A stretch of DNA of 64,000 bases from assembly GCA_049116315.1 (NCBI GenBank), contig JAGDZD010000015.1, positions 1 to 64,000 on the forward strand, given 5' to 3'. A program made the translations under genes and the position numbers. Shown here piece after piece: positions 1 through 8,022 of the stretch. A model generated the notes under the pieces. The model worked only from the letters and a program-made list of their open reading frames with translations, did no database searches and had not been told where the DNA came from. Origin of the DNA: Thalassobius sp049116315 (GTDB lineage Bacteria; Pseudomonadota; Alphaproteobacteria; Rhodobacterales; Rhodobacteraceae). Position 1 is the stretch's first letter. The number at the start of each line of letters is the position of its first letter.

Positions 1-631
1 TGGCGCGATAGGACCACCAGCTGTAAAGCTTGCCCTCCGGGATATCATTGCGGGTCACATCCACCCAGTCACCAGCCTCCATCACATCATTGAAATGCTC
101 GACTTCGATCGGTGTGTGGCTGACAATTTTCAACAGCTTCTTGTGGTCCCAAACATCGTCTTCACGCGGCGCGATGTTCAAATCCCCAACAAGGATGGAT
201 TTTTCTGGTTTTTCGGCGCGGAACCAATCACGCATCTCGGTCAGGTAATCCAGTTTTTGGCCAAATTTTTCGTTCTTTTCGCGGTCTGGAATGTCCCCAC
301 CTGCGGGCACATAGAAATTGTGAATGGTCACGCCATTCTCTAGCCGGCCCGCGATATGGCGTGCATGTCCGAGCGAGGCAAAGTCTTCTGCGCCCGCCTC
401 TTCGATTGGCAATTTTGAAAGGATCGCAACGCCATTGTATCCCTTCTGACCACGCGCCACCATATGCGTATAGCCCAGCGCATGAAACGCTTCGGTTGGG
501 ATCTTATCCACCGGACTTTTACATTCCTGCAGACACAAGACATCGGGGCCCTGCTCTTCTAGCAGTTTACAAACGATAGGTTCGCGCAAACGAACTGAGT
601 TGATGTTCCAAGTGGCAAGCGTAAAGGACAT
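1..631 (-). CDS. xthA: Exonuclease III, C-terminus cut by window edge
   Basis: AP endonuclease / 3'-5' exonuclease of base-excision repair. About 210 residues from the N-terminus are visible. I chose the ATG at 629-631, which gives the standard family start (MSFTLATWNINSVR). Visible family motifs are the N-terminal ATWNINS with its metal-site Asn, CLQECK with the metal-binding Glu at residue 36, NFYVPAGG, and the catalytic GDLNIAP. The reading frame is open to base 2, so the last 50 or so residues lie outside the window. It is transcribed away from the dioxygenase gene. Family membership is certain; the exact subtype (XthA versus ExoA) is inferred. Confidence 0.95.
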   Translation of the reverse strand, partial: MSFTLATWNINSVRLREPIVCKLLEEQGPDVLCLQECKSPVDKIPTEAFHALGYTHMVARGQKGYNGVAILSKLPIEEAGAEDFASLGHARHIAGRLENGVTIHNFYVPAGGDIPDREKNEKFGQKLDYLTEMRDWFRAEKPEKSILVGDLNIAPREDDVWDHKKLLKIVSHTPIEVEHFNDVMEAGDWVDVTRNDIPEGKLYSWWSYRA

Positions 632-714
632 AGGGGTCTCCGACAGGTTCGCGTCGCAACATGCCCGCCACAGGCTTGGTCGCGCAACCCGAAACCCGCG
701 CATCCCAAAAGGAA

Positions 715-745
715 AAAACCCGCAACTGGGGAAGCCGCGGGTTTT
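715..745. terminator. Hairpin, terminator-like, in xthA upstream region
   Basis: Nine-base perfect arms AAAACCCGC (715-723) and GCGGGTTTT (737-745) with a 13-base loop. The A run on one side and T run on the other make it symmetrical, so it could stop a transcript from either direction. No recognised gene ends here, so its client is unknown; it could also be an attenuator or the end of an unannotated small RNA. Confidence 0.45.
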
Positions 746-850
746 GGGTGTAAAACGCTGGGTAATATGCCACACCCAATGCACACCTCTGATTGAAAAT
801 CTTGGAATGCATGGCTCTTTCTGCACGCAAAACGCGAACTGCGCAAGGCC

Positions 851-873
851 AATTATCGTAAATATCGATAATT
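851..873. promoter_or_regulatory. Inverted repeat, possible operator
   Basis: Perfect 8-base arms AATTATCG (851-858) and CGATAATT (866-873) with a 7-base spacer, in an AT-rich part of the divergent xthA/dioxygenase region. The geometry suits a dimeric repressor. No regulator gene is adjacent, so the binding protein is unknown. Confidence 0.35.
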
Positions 874-955
874 TCACCGCCGATTTGTGTCTTGCGCAAT
901 GGTGCAAATGCACAGATGCTTTTCCCCAGCAATTCAATTTTGAAAGTGTCAGAAA

Positions 956-1045
956 ATGATCGTTGTGATCGGGCGTTTGGCCGGGCATCCCTATGCCAAG
1001 GTCTATGACTGGTGGCCGCCCCCCGGTGGGCTTTGCGCGGGCTAA
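956..1045 (+). other. Short upstream ORF with WWPPP motif (speculative)
   Basis: A 29-codon frame starting ATG at 956 and stopping TAA at 1043-1045, 41 bases before the dioxygenase start. Its C-terminal part reads YDWWPPPGG. Runs of prolines slow ribosomes, so a leader-peptide role is conceivable. The ribosome site is weak (GAAAG about 9 bases upstream), and chance occurrence is possible. Confidence 0.15.
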
Positions 1046-1086
1046 TCCGCAAGTCACCCCATAGATTTTTCCGACAGAGGTCACTC

Positions 1087-2196
1087 ATGACACATGTATC
1101 GCTGCGCCCTGACTCCGGTCTGGTCCATATCGAATGGACAGACGGCACGCAGGGCAATTTCCCTTTCCTTTGGCTGCGCGACAACGATCCCGCAGGCTTT
1201 CACCCTCAGACCAAAGAACGCGTTGCCGATCTGACAACCGTCGCTTTGGATGTCACCGTCACCGCAGCCGCGGCAAATGACACGGCTTTGACCTTGTCTT
1301 GGGCGGATGACGTTGCAGACAGCACCTTTGAGTTGGCGTGGCTGCACGACCATCGCCCCGGCACGGCTGCGACGGACCCAGCCAAAACAGGGTTTGCGCA
1401 CTGGCGCTCTGAGATGGGGCGCGCGGGCGTGCCGACACTCTCGGCGCATTCTATCCTGACAGATGACACCGCCCTAAAAGACTGGCTGGTCCAAACGCAA
1501 CGCTATGGCTTGTCCATCGTGTCAGATCTGGCAGATGACCCTGACGCAGGCATGCAAGTGGCCCAGCGCATTGGTTTTCTGCGCGAAACCAATTTCGGTG
1601 TTACCTTTGAAGTGAAATCAAAGCCAAATCCCAACAATCTGGCCTATACCCCAGTGGCCTTGCCGCTGCACACCGATCTGACCAACCAAGAACTCCCGCC
1701 GGGATTTCAATTCCTGCATTGCTTGGCCAATGAGGCCGAAGGCGGCGGCTCATTGTTCTGTGATGGATACGCCATTGCCGAGGACCTGCGGCGCGAGGAC
1801 CCAGAGGCGTTTGAGTTGCTCAGCACAGTTTCAATTCCATTCCGCTTTCATGACGAAGACACCGACATCCGCAGCCGGAAACGCGTGATCAATATGGATG
1901 AAGATGGGCAAATCATCGAAATCTGCTTTAACGCCCATATCGCCGATATTCTGGATATCGCACCTTCGTTGATGGCGCCCTATTACCGCGCCTATCAGCT
2001 TTACATGCGCATGACCCGCGCGCCTGAATACTTGATCTCTTTCAAGCTAAGCGGCGGAGAAATGGTGGTGTTTGACAACCGGCGCGTTCTGCACGGTCGC
2101 GATGCCTTTGATCCCCAAACTGGGTTCCGCCACCTAAAGGGCTGCTATGTTGATCGGGGCGAATTCGAAAGCCGCCTACGCGTTCTGTCACGCTGA
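1087..2196 (+). CDS. TauD/gamma-butyrobetaine dioxygenase-family oxygenase
   Basis: Fe(II)/2-oxoglutarate-dependent oxygenase of 369 residues, closest in layout to gamma-butyrobetaine hydroxylase: an N-terminal DUF971-like domain (roughly residues 1-85) followed by a TauD-type double-stranded beta helix. The iron ligands are visible as H195-x-D197 (LHTDL) and H336 (VLHGRD), with a later Arg in the 2-oxoglutarate position. The ATG at 1087 follows AGAGG with 8-base spacing, which I prefer over an in-frame ATG at 1012. The N-terminal WLRDN motif is kept, but the cysteines that bind zinc in butyrobetaine hydroxylase are replaced (DPAGFHP). Substrate could be butyrobetaine or another quaternary amine; that is inference. 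Confidence 0.8.
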   Translation: MTHVSLRPDSGLVHIEWTDGTQGNFPFLWLRDNDPAGFHPQTKERVADLTTVALDVTVTAAAANDTALTLSWADDVADSTFELAWLHDHRPGTAATDPAKTGFAHWRSEMGRAGVPTLSAHSILTDDTALKDWLVQTQRYGLSIVSDLADDPDAGMQVAQRIGFLRETNFGVTFEVKSKPNPNNLAYTPVALPLHTDLTNQELPPGFQFLHCLANEAEGGGSLFCDGYAIAEDLRREDPEAFELLSTVSIPFRFHDEDTDIRSRKRVINMDEDGQIIEICFNAHIADILDIAPSLMAPYYRAYQLYMRMTRAPEYLISFKLSGGEMVVFDNRRVLHGRDAFDPQTGFRHLKGCYVDRGEFESRLRVLSR

Positions 2197-2235
2197 TACC
2201 ATTGGCTGCATGCGCTGTTGGGCGTGTGCAGCCCC

Positions 2236-2733
2236 CTATTCAGGGGTCTCTGTGGCCAGTCGGTATTTCATAAACTGCGCCTCATCATACATCACATCGC
2301 CGATGTATTCGGCCCCCAGCCGCTTCAGCGCCCCAAGGTTCTTGCGCGACGGAGGCAGGATAAAGGTCACATAGGGCACGCGATCATCCCCGCGAGCAAA
2401 GGCCAGCGCGTCCCGGGTGATCCGCAATCCCAGCCCAAAATGCGCGGGATCCAGCACCAGGCCAAAATCCCACTCATCGCCTTCTTTTTGGAAACCGCCC
2501 CAACCCACATAGGTGTCGCCCTGCAAAAAGGCCCAATGGCCCAGTCCATCCCGCGCCCAGCATGCTTCTTTCATTGCCACAAACTTGTCCACAAATGCTG
2601 CGTCCCACTGGAATGTCAGCAACGGCATGTGCTCAGCGACCCGCGGATCTTGCATGTGTTGCAAAATATCGGCGGGGTCCACCTGTGGCAGCCGCACAAA
2701 TCGAATGGTCTTATCTGTATCTGAATGGGTCAA
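2236..2733 (-). CDS. GNAT-family N-acetyltransferase
   Basis: A 165-residue protein that looks like a GNAT acyltransferase: an N-terminal strand and helix, the DPRVAEHMPL segment typical of RimJ-like members, GWGGFQKEGDEWDFGLVL as the central strands, and a helix after FGLGLRITRDAL at the acetyl-CoA site. The C-terminal part (NLGALKRLGAEYIGD) fits the usual end of the fold. The frame begins at a TTG (2731-2733) with a weak ribosome site; an internal GTG at 2697 is an alternative start. Substrate unknown. It is convergent with the dioxygenase gene. Confidence 0.7.
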   Translation of the reverse strand: MTHSDTDKTIRFVRLPQVDPADILQHMQDPRVAEHMPLLTFQWDAAFVDKFVAMKEACWARDGLGHWAFLQGDTYVGWGGFQKEGDEWDFGLVLDPAHFGLGLRITRDALAFARGDDRVPYVTFILPPSRKNLGALKRLGAEYIGDVMYDEAQFMKYRLATETPE

Positions 2734-2840
2734 ACGCGTCTCTGTCGATCTAAAGTGAACTAATCAGTTTAGTTTATCATACATCCAACAAAAGCCAACC
2801 GGCTTGACATCAAACATTTTTGAAGAGAGCGCCCTGTGAC

Positions 2841-2869
2841 AAAAAAAGGACCCGGGCGACGCCCGGGTC
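2841..2869 (-). terminator. Intrinsic terminator downstream of response regulator
   Basis: Arms GACCCGGGC (2849-2857) and GCCCGGGTC (2861-2869), a three-base loop, and a seven-base A run at 2841-2847 that becomes a T run on the minus strand. It would end leftward transcripts of the regulator gene, leaving a 3' untranslated tail of about 100 bases. Confidence 0.85.
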
Positions 2870-2965
2870 AGTCCAACAGGGAGGTTGCATATGAATAACC
2901 GCATATGCGACGGCGAAACTGATCAGGACGTTAGGGAGGAGGAATTGGCCCTGATCATGAATTCT

Positions 2966-3652
2966 CTACGCTACTAACTTATAACCGCCACTCTCTGTTA
3001 TGAGAATACGCGCATTAGAAGGGTCTGGCTCTATCTTTTGACGCAAACGGTAAATATGTGTCTCTAAAGTATGGGTTGTGACGCCCGCATTATAGCCCCA
3101 GACCTCGTGCAAGAGGATATCGCGCGGAACGACACCGTCAGAAGAACGATACAGGAATTTCAGAATATTGGTCTCTTTTTCTGTCAAACGAATCTTTTTT
3201 TCGTCATCTGTGACCAAAACTTTCAGTGCGGGGCGGAAACTGTAAGGTCCCAACTGGAAAACGGCGTCCTCTGATTGCTCATGCTGGCGCAGCAACGCCC
3301 GGATCCGCGCCAAAAGCACAGGGAAGCGGAACGGTTTGGTGACATAGTCATTCGCCCCAGAATCCAGACCCAAGATGGTGTCAGCGTCCGAGTCATGCCC
3401 CGTCAGCATCAAGATCGGGCTTTTCACACCCTGCTTGCGCATCAATTTGCACAGCTCACGGCCATCCGTGTCGGGCAAGCCAACATCAAGGATGATCAAA
3501 TCATACAGGCTTTCTTTCACCCGCTTCATGCCTTCGCTGCCGCAGTCGGCTTCGAATACATCAAAATCTTCGGTCATGACCAATTGCTCGCTCAAGGCTT
3601 CGCGTAGGTCGTCGTCGTCATCAACGAGTAATATCTTTTTGAGCTGTGCCAT
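2966..3652 (-). CDS. OmpR/PhoB-type response regulator
   Basis: Two-component response regulator of 228 residues. Receiver domain: acidic cluster VDDDDD (residues 10-15), phospho-acceptor D56 in ILDVGLP, T84 and K106 (VTKPF). A C-terminal winged-helix domain follows, with LTEKETNILKFLY and the recognition region ETHIYRLRQKIE. The ATG at 3652 has GGAGG eight bases upstream; an adjacent TTG is unlikely. No histidine kinase lies nearby, so it is an orphan here. It is divergent from ribA. The target genes and partner kinase cannot be told from the sequence. Confidence 0.9.
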   Translation of the reverse strand: MAQLKKILLVDDDDDLREALSEQLVMTEDFDVFEADCGSEGMKRVKESLYDLIILDVGLPDTDGRELCKLMRKQGVKSPILMLTGHDSDADTILGLDSGANDYVTKPFRFPVLLARIRALLRQHEQSEDAVFQLGPYSFRPALKVLVTDDEKKIRLTEKETNILKFLYRSSDGVVPRDILLHEVWGYNAGVTTHTLETHIYRLRQKIEPDPSNARILITESGGYKLVA

Positions 3653-3811
3653 CAACTGGTCCTCCGTGCGGTGTGTCTAACAGATGCGTGCGAATGGGCC
3701 CCACGACAAGGATTGCTGCAATCGCCTCACGTGGACGTGTACTTTGACGGCCATATGTTTCAAATTCCGACAAAAAGGGCTAAGTCCTGTAACTGACCAA
3801 AGGACTTTGCC

Positions 3812-4903
3812 ATGCGTTTCGCCCCCGATCCAACCGAAATTCTTGCCCGTGCCCGCGCCGATCTGCGGATGGGCGTCCCTGTTGTGCTGGTGGGGGCAAC
3901 CGGTGGCGCGCTGGTTTGTGCGATTGAAACATTGGGACCAGAGCGCCTGAATGACCTTTTGGCGCTCTCTGGGGCGCCGGTTCTGGCCATCACCTCACGG
4001 CGGGCTGAAACCCTAAAGGCCCGCGCCTATGACGGTGATCTTGCTCGGGTGATGTTGCCTGCGGATGTCACGCTCAAGTGGCTGCGCTCAATTGCTGATC
4101 CCGCGGATGATCTGATGGCCCCGATGAAAGGCCCTCTGCGCACCGAACGGGACGGCGCGCCCACGTTGCATCGCACAGCCATTGCGCTGGCGAAATCGGC
4201 GCGCCTCTTGCCTGCGGCTCTGGTGCTTGATTTGCCTGACGCCACCGCCTTTGCCCGCCAACACCACCTGACCGAAGTGCCCGCCGGCCATGCCAGCGCG
4301 GTTCTCAATGCATCCCCCCATCCATTGCCCGTGGTCAACGCGCGCCTGCCCGTCGAAGCGCACGAGGCGGGCCGATTGCACATTTTTCGCCCCGACGACG
4401 GCGGCGAAGAACACTATGCCTTTGAAATCGGTTCCCCTTCCCGCGATCAACCGGTCTTAGCGCGTTTGCACTCAGCGTGTTTTACCGGGGATGTCCTTGG
4501 CAGTTTGAAATGCGACTGCGGTCCGCAACTGCGCAGCGCCTTGGCGCATATGGGCCAAGAGGGTGCGGGTGTCCTGCTCTATCTCAACCAGGAAGGTCGC
4601 GGCATCGGATTGGCCAATAAGATGCGCGCCTACTCTCTGCAGGATCAGGGCTTTGATACCGTGGATGCAAATCACCGGCTGGGGTTTGAAGACGACGAAC
4701 GCGATTTCAAACTTGGCGCCTATATCCTGCGGCAGATGGGCTTTGACCAAGTCAAACTGCTCACCAACAACCCGCGCAAAATTTCCATGATGCAAAACAA
4801 CGGCATCGAAGTGGTCAAGCGGGTCCCACTCAAGGTGGGCGAAACCGCGCTGAACAAATCCTACCTCGCCACCAAGGCGCGACGCTCTGGCCATTTGCTA
4901 TGA
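3812..4903 (+). CDS. ribA: GTP cyclohydrolase II with degenerate RibB-like N-terminal half
   Basis: Opens GTP to start riboflavin synthesis. The C-terminal half (about residues 190-363) is a full GTP cyclohydrolase II: the zinc cysteines C223, C234 and C236 in HSACFTGD...KCDCG, and NQEGRGIGL with the catalytic Arg. The N-terminal 180 residues align in layout with 3,4-dihydroxy-2-butanone-4-phosphate synthase, but the acidic DDEDRENEGD-type motif is replaced by GATGGALV, so that half should be inactive. The ATG follows AAAGGA. Its stop overlaps the next start (ATGA at 4900), so the two are cotranslated. Confidence 0.93.
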   Translation: MRFAPDPTEILARARADLRMGVPVVLVGATGGALVCAIETLGPERLNDLLALSGAPVLAITSRRAETLKARAYDGDLARVMLPADVTLKWLRSIADPADDLMAPMKGPLRTERDGAPTLHRTAIALAKSARLLPAALVLDLPDATAFARQHHLTEVPAGHASAVLNASPHPLPVVNARLPVEAHEAGRLHIFRPDDGGEEHYAFEIGSPSRDQPVLARLHSACFTGDVLGSLKCDCGPQLRSALAHMGQEGAGVLLYLNQEGRGIGLANKMRAYSLQDQGFDTVDANHRLGFEDDERDFKLGAYILRQMGFDQVKLLTNNPRKISMMQNNGIEVVKRVPLKVGETALNKSYLATKARRSGHLL

Positions 4904-5391
4904 CCCGCGATGCCTTAGTCCTGACCCCCAAGGGCCTGAGATATCAAGCCCGCACCTACCCCTGCAGCATCGGCCGTGGCGGTTTGAGCGCTCATAAACA
5001 CGAAGGGGATGGCGCCTCTCCCCGTGGATGGCACAAAATTGTCGGACTGCTCTATCGCCCGGATCGTGTGTCCCGACCCAATGCCTGGGCAGAACCCATC
5101 GGCCCGCGCGACCTCTGGTCTGATGATCCAACGCAGCCCGATTATAATCTCGCCGTGACCGCCCCTTATGCCCATAGCCATGAAACGCTGCGGCGCGCGG
5201 ATCCGCTGTATGATCTGGTCTTGATCACCGATTGGAACTGGCCACACGCCCAACCCGGAAAAGGCTCGGCCATCTTTTTGCATCAATGGCGACGCCCGCG
5301 CTATCCGACCGAAGGCTGCATTGCCCTGCGGCGCGACCACCTGATGACACTTGCGCGCCGCCTGACCCCCGGCACCCCTCTCAAAATCTAA
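4900..5391 (+). CDS. YkuD-family L,D-transpeptidase
   Basis: A 163-residue single-domain YkuD protein. The active-site signature is present: H128 in FLHQW and C140 in PTEGCIALRR. These enzymes usually form 3-3 peptidoglycan crosslinks or attach proteins to peptidoglycan. No signal peptide or membrane segment is visible; the frame begins directly with a beta-rich domain (MTRDALVLTPKG). Either export uses another route, or this member acts in the cytoplasm, for example on muropeptides. It overlaps the ribA stop by four bases. Confidence 0.85.
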   Translation: MTRDALVLTPKGLRYQARTYPCSIGRGGLSAHKHEGDGASPRGWHKIVGLLYRPDRVSRPNAWAEPIGPRDLWSDDPTQPDYNLAVTAPYAHSHETLRRADPLYDLVLITDWNWPHAQPGKGSAIFLHQWRRPRYPTEGCIALRRDHLMTLARRLTPGTPLKI

Positions 5392-5399
5392 GCTTTTTC

Positions 5400-5469
5400 T
5401 TGGCCCAAATACCTCGGGGGGTGGGGCCAAAACCGACAGGTTTTTGCACCGGGGGGCAGCGCCCCCTTG
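5400..5469. terminator. Hairpins between convergent YkuD and lpxK genes
   Basis: Two GC-rich stems: TTGGCCC (5400-5406) with GGGCCAA (5424-5430), and GGGGGC (5452-5457) with GCCCCC (5461-5466) followed by TTGTTT. The second resembles a modest intrinsic terminator for the rightward ribA-ykuD transcript. Confidence 0.45.
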
Positions 5470-5474
5470 TTTCC

Positions 5475-6479
5475 CTATCCGTCTTGGGCGGCAAACAGAC
5501 GCTCAAGGGCCTCGCGCAAGGGCTCCGGCGCATCGATTTGCAGCCGCACCGGCAAAGTCACAACTTTCGACCGGAAACTGTCAGGCAACCGCACCGCATC
5601 CTTTTCGGTTGTCACCATCTGCAATCCCCGCAGACGGGCCTCTCCTTCCAGCCGGCTCATCAGTGCTTGCGTCAGGGGTTGGTGATCATCAAGCGCCTCG
5701 CCTCGCACCACGCTGGCCCCAAGCCCACGCAGTGTGGCAAAGAACTTTTCCGGATGACCGATGCCAGCAAAGGCCAGAACCTCCATGTCCGCCCATTCGA
5801 TTCCGGTTTGCAACGGCGTCAAAGAGGCTTTGACATGCGGCAGGTTGATCTCTGCTCCCCATGTTGCGTCAAATCCGGCCTGCGCCGGGGCCTCTCCGAT
5901 TGACAGCACCAGATCAGCGCGCGGCAGACCCGCAGCAACGGTTTCACGCAGTGGCCCCGCGGGCATGCAGCGCCCATTGCCAAACCCCTTGGCGGCATCC
6001 ACCACAATCACCGATAGGTCTTTGACCAACTCCGGGTTTTGAAACCCATCGTCCATCACAATGACATCCGCCCCTTGGGCACAGGCCAGCTTTGCACCTT
6101 CGGCACGGCGGCGGGCCACCACAACGGGGCTGAACGCTGCCAGCAAAACAGGCTCATCGCCCACCAATGCTGCGTCATGCCGCAAAGGGTCCACCAACAG
6201 GGGCGCCTCTTGTTGGCCGCCATACCCGCGCGACACCACGAAGGGGTTGCGCCCCATCGCCTGCAGCTGCATCAGCAGATGAATAACGGTGGGTGTCTTG
6301 CCCGTGCCGCCCGCATTCAGATTGCCAACGCAGATCACCGGCACCGGGGGGCGCATCGGTGTGGCTTGACGCAAACGCCGCGCAGTCAAAGCACCATAAA
6401 GGGCACCAACCGGCGCTAAGAGCCGCGCCAGAATATGGGGCTTGTCTGGGGTGGTGAACCAGAACCGAGGTGGCTGCAT
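5475..6479 (-). CDS. lpxK: Tetraacyldisaccharide 4'-kinase
   Basis: Phosphorylates the 4' position of the lipid A disaccharide to give lipid IVA at the inner membrane. 334 residues. The P-loop GNLNAGGTGKT lies at residues 52-62, preceded by the N-terminal membrane-associated segment (LLAPVGALYGALTARR). Further family features are DEPVLLA and VIVMDDGFQNPEL. Its ATG overlaps the waaA stop in TGATG, so both are translated as a unit, matching their successive roles in Kdo2-lipid A synthesis. Confidence 0.96.
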   Translation of the reverse strand: MQPPRFWFTTPDKPHILARLLAPVGALYGALTARRLRQATPMRPPVPVICVGNLNAGGTGKTPTVIHLLMQLQAMGRNPFVVSRGYGGQQEAPLLVDPLRHDAALVGDEPVLLAAFSPVVVARRRAEGAKLACAQGADVIVMDDGFQNPELVKDLSVIVVDAAKGFGNGRCMPAGPLRETVAAGLPRADLVLSIGEAPAQAGFDATWGAEINLPHVKASLTPLQTGIEWADMEVLAFAGIGHPEKFFATLRGLGASVVRGEALDDHQPLTQALMSRLEGEARLRGLQMVTTEKDAVRLPDSFRSKVVTLPVRLQIDAPEPLREALERLFAAQDG

Positions 6480-7696
6480 CAGGACACTCCTACGCTATCC
6501 AATTCATCTTGGATCATCTCGATCAAAGCGTCAGTAACCTCTGCACCTGCAGAGCTGACTTCCCAGCCGGCGCGCGCCATTGTGGCCGCTTGGTCAGGGG
6601 CAGACAGAATGGAAATGGCACTGGCTAATGTGTCGGCGTTGCGCACCATACGGGCGGCTCCGGCATTGGCAAACCGACCATAGGCCGAAAGGTGTCGCCC
6701 AACATTCGGTCCATACAGGATGGCAGAGCCCAATGCGGCTGGCTCATATGGATCTGCGCCGCCATAGCCCGACACCAGCGAGCTGGCCATCAAGGTGATC
6801 GGCGCAAGCCGGTACCAAAGTCCCATTTCCCCACGGGTGTCAGCCAGAATGATTTGCGTGGTTTCATCGGGGAAATCCCCTTCGGACCAAACCGCGACAT
6901 TCCACCCCCATTGGCGCAGTTTCGCGGCCATATCTGGCCCCTGCTCGACGTTATCGGGCACCAAAACCAACAATTGGCGGTGCGCCATACGCATCGATGC
7001 CTGATGCGCTTGGCTGATCATACCGATCTCATCCATTTGGGCCATGGCTGCCAACCAGATGGGGCGCCCGGCCAAAGCACTGGCCAATTCGTCCCGCGCA
7101 GCCTCGTCGCAAGGGAGAGCGGCGCGCCCTTCTTGGATCGGACCGGGAACCGACACTTGACTAAGACCAATGCCGATACGTCCCAGACGTTGGGCGGCGG
7201 CTCGATCATTGGCAAAAATACGTTTGAACCGTTTCAGCACGCCTCGGCTCATATCGGGCAACCAGCGAAACCGGGCCTCTTCAAGGGCGGTGGCTTCGGC
7301 ATCAACGAGGTAAAGCGGAATACCCGCCCGCGCCGTCAGCTCGATAGCAGCAGGGCGCAGCACGCCACTGGTCCACAGACAAAAATTTGGGCGCCAATGA
7401 TCCAGAAACCGCCCCAGCGATCCAACGGATTCCTCTGGGATCGGTTGCCAGGAAATAGATGCGCTCAGATGGTCGGGCTGCGGCAATTCCGGCGCAGTGG
7501 TCAACAACAGATGCACACCGGGGCGCTGCACCTCTAGGCGTTCGAACAATTGCTGAAGCGCCGCAGCTTTTGACAACGTTGGCGCATGCGCCCACAGCAA
7601 TTCACCCTCAGGGCGCTCTGCTGTGAACGACAGGTTTTCGCGCGGCGCTCGCCGGGCCAGAGCCATATAGGCCGCAAGACTAAGAGAACGCGCCAT
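6479..7696 (-). CDS. waaA: 3-deoxy-D-manno-octulosonic acid (Kdo) transferase
   Basis: Transfers Kdo from CMP-Kdo to lipid IVA. A GT30/GT-B protein of 405 residues with the acceptor-half motifs RPNFCLWTSG and DAEATALEEARFRWLP, and the donor-half LADTRGEMGLWYRLAPI with the Glu that family members keep. The region corresponding to the usual SGGHNP donor loop is diverged (SGYGGADPYEPAALG). The N-terminal anchor is weak. The ribosome site is not obvious, which fits translational coupling from the upstream DUF4170 gene 11 bases away. Confidence 0.93.
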   Translation of the reverse strand: MARSLSLAAYMALARRAPRENLSFTAERPEGELLWAHAPTLSKAAALQQLFERLEVQRPGVHLLLTTAPELPQPDHLSASISWQPIPEESVGSLGRFLDHWRPNFCLWTSGVLRPAAIELTARAGIPLYLVDAEATALEEARFRWLPDMSRGVLKRFKRIFANDRAAAQRLGRIGIGLSQVSVPGPIQEGRAALPCDEAARDELASALAGRPIWLAAMAQMDEIGMISQAHQASMRMAHRQLLVLVPDNVEQGPDMAAKLRQWGWNVAVWSEGDFPDETTQIILADTRGEMGLWYRLAPITLMASSLVSGYGGADPYEPAALGSAILYGPNVGRHLSAYGRFANAGAARMVRNADTLASAISILSAPDQAATMARAGWEVSSAGAEVTDALIEMIQDELDSVGVS

Positions 7697-7707
7697 CAGG
7701 GAGAGAC

Positions 7708-7950
7708 TTAGCCCAGCTCTTCGGTGGCTGAAACTTCGGCTTCTTCGTCCCGCAGCCGGTGCAGATGCGCAATGAAATACCGCATATGTGCGTTATCAAC
7801 GGTTTTCTGGGCTTCTGCGCGCCACGCGTCATAGGCGGTTTGATAGTTCGGGAACATGCCGACAATGTGGATATCATCAATGTCTTTGAAAACATTCTTA
7901 GATGGGTCAACAAGTTCACCACCAAAAACAAGATGCAGGCGTTGTGTCAT
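7708..7950 (-). CDS. DUF4170 small protein
   Basis: An 80-residue soluble protein of the DUF4170 type, recognisable by LHLVFGGEL near the N-terminus, VGMFPNYQTAYDAWRA and the C-terminal MRYFIAHLHRLRDEE. The ATG at 7950 has AGGAGG six bases upstream, so the longer open frame starting at 8007 is not used. In Rhodobacterales this gene usually sits directly before waaA-lpxK as here, which hints at a link to envelope synthesis. The molecular function is not known to me. Confidence 0.85.
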   Translation of the reverse strand: MTQRLHLVFGGELVDPSKNVFKDIDDIHIVGMFPNYQTAYDAWRAEAQKTVDNAHMRYFIAHLHRLRDEEAEVSATEELG

Positions 7951-8022
7951 ATGAGCCTCCTGGCTGAAAGATATCGGCAATTTACGCGCTGCGCCCAAAT
8001 GCTGCAAGGCGGCGAAATGGTC

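Larger units (their letters stand above)
632..1086. other. Divergent intergenic region, no convincing gene
   Basis: 455 bases between xthA and the dioxygenase gene. Open frames across it translate to low-complexity or atypical sequence and lack good ribosome sites. It contains a GC-rich hairpin (715-745), an AT-rich inverted repeat (851-873) and a short frame ending 42 bases before the dioxygenase start (956-1045), all listed separately. Promoters for both flanking genes must lie here, but I cannot place them with confidence. Confidence 0.6.

Noticed and set aside
600..959. Open frames on both strands between xthA and the dioxygenase gene
   Set aside because: The translations look atypical, with odd residue usage and no family pattern, and neither frame has a good ribosome site.
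3653..3811. FMN riboswitch before ribA
   Set aside because: The region is too short and lacks the conserved FMN-element blocks.
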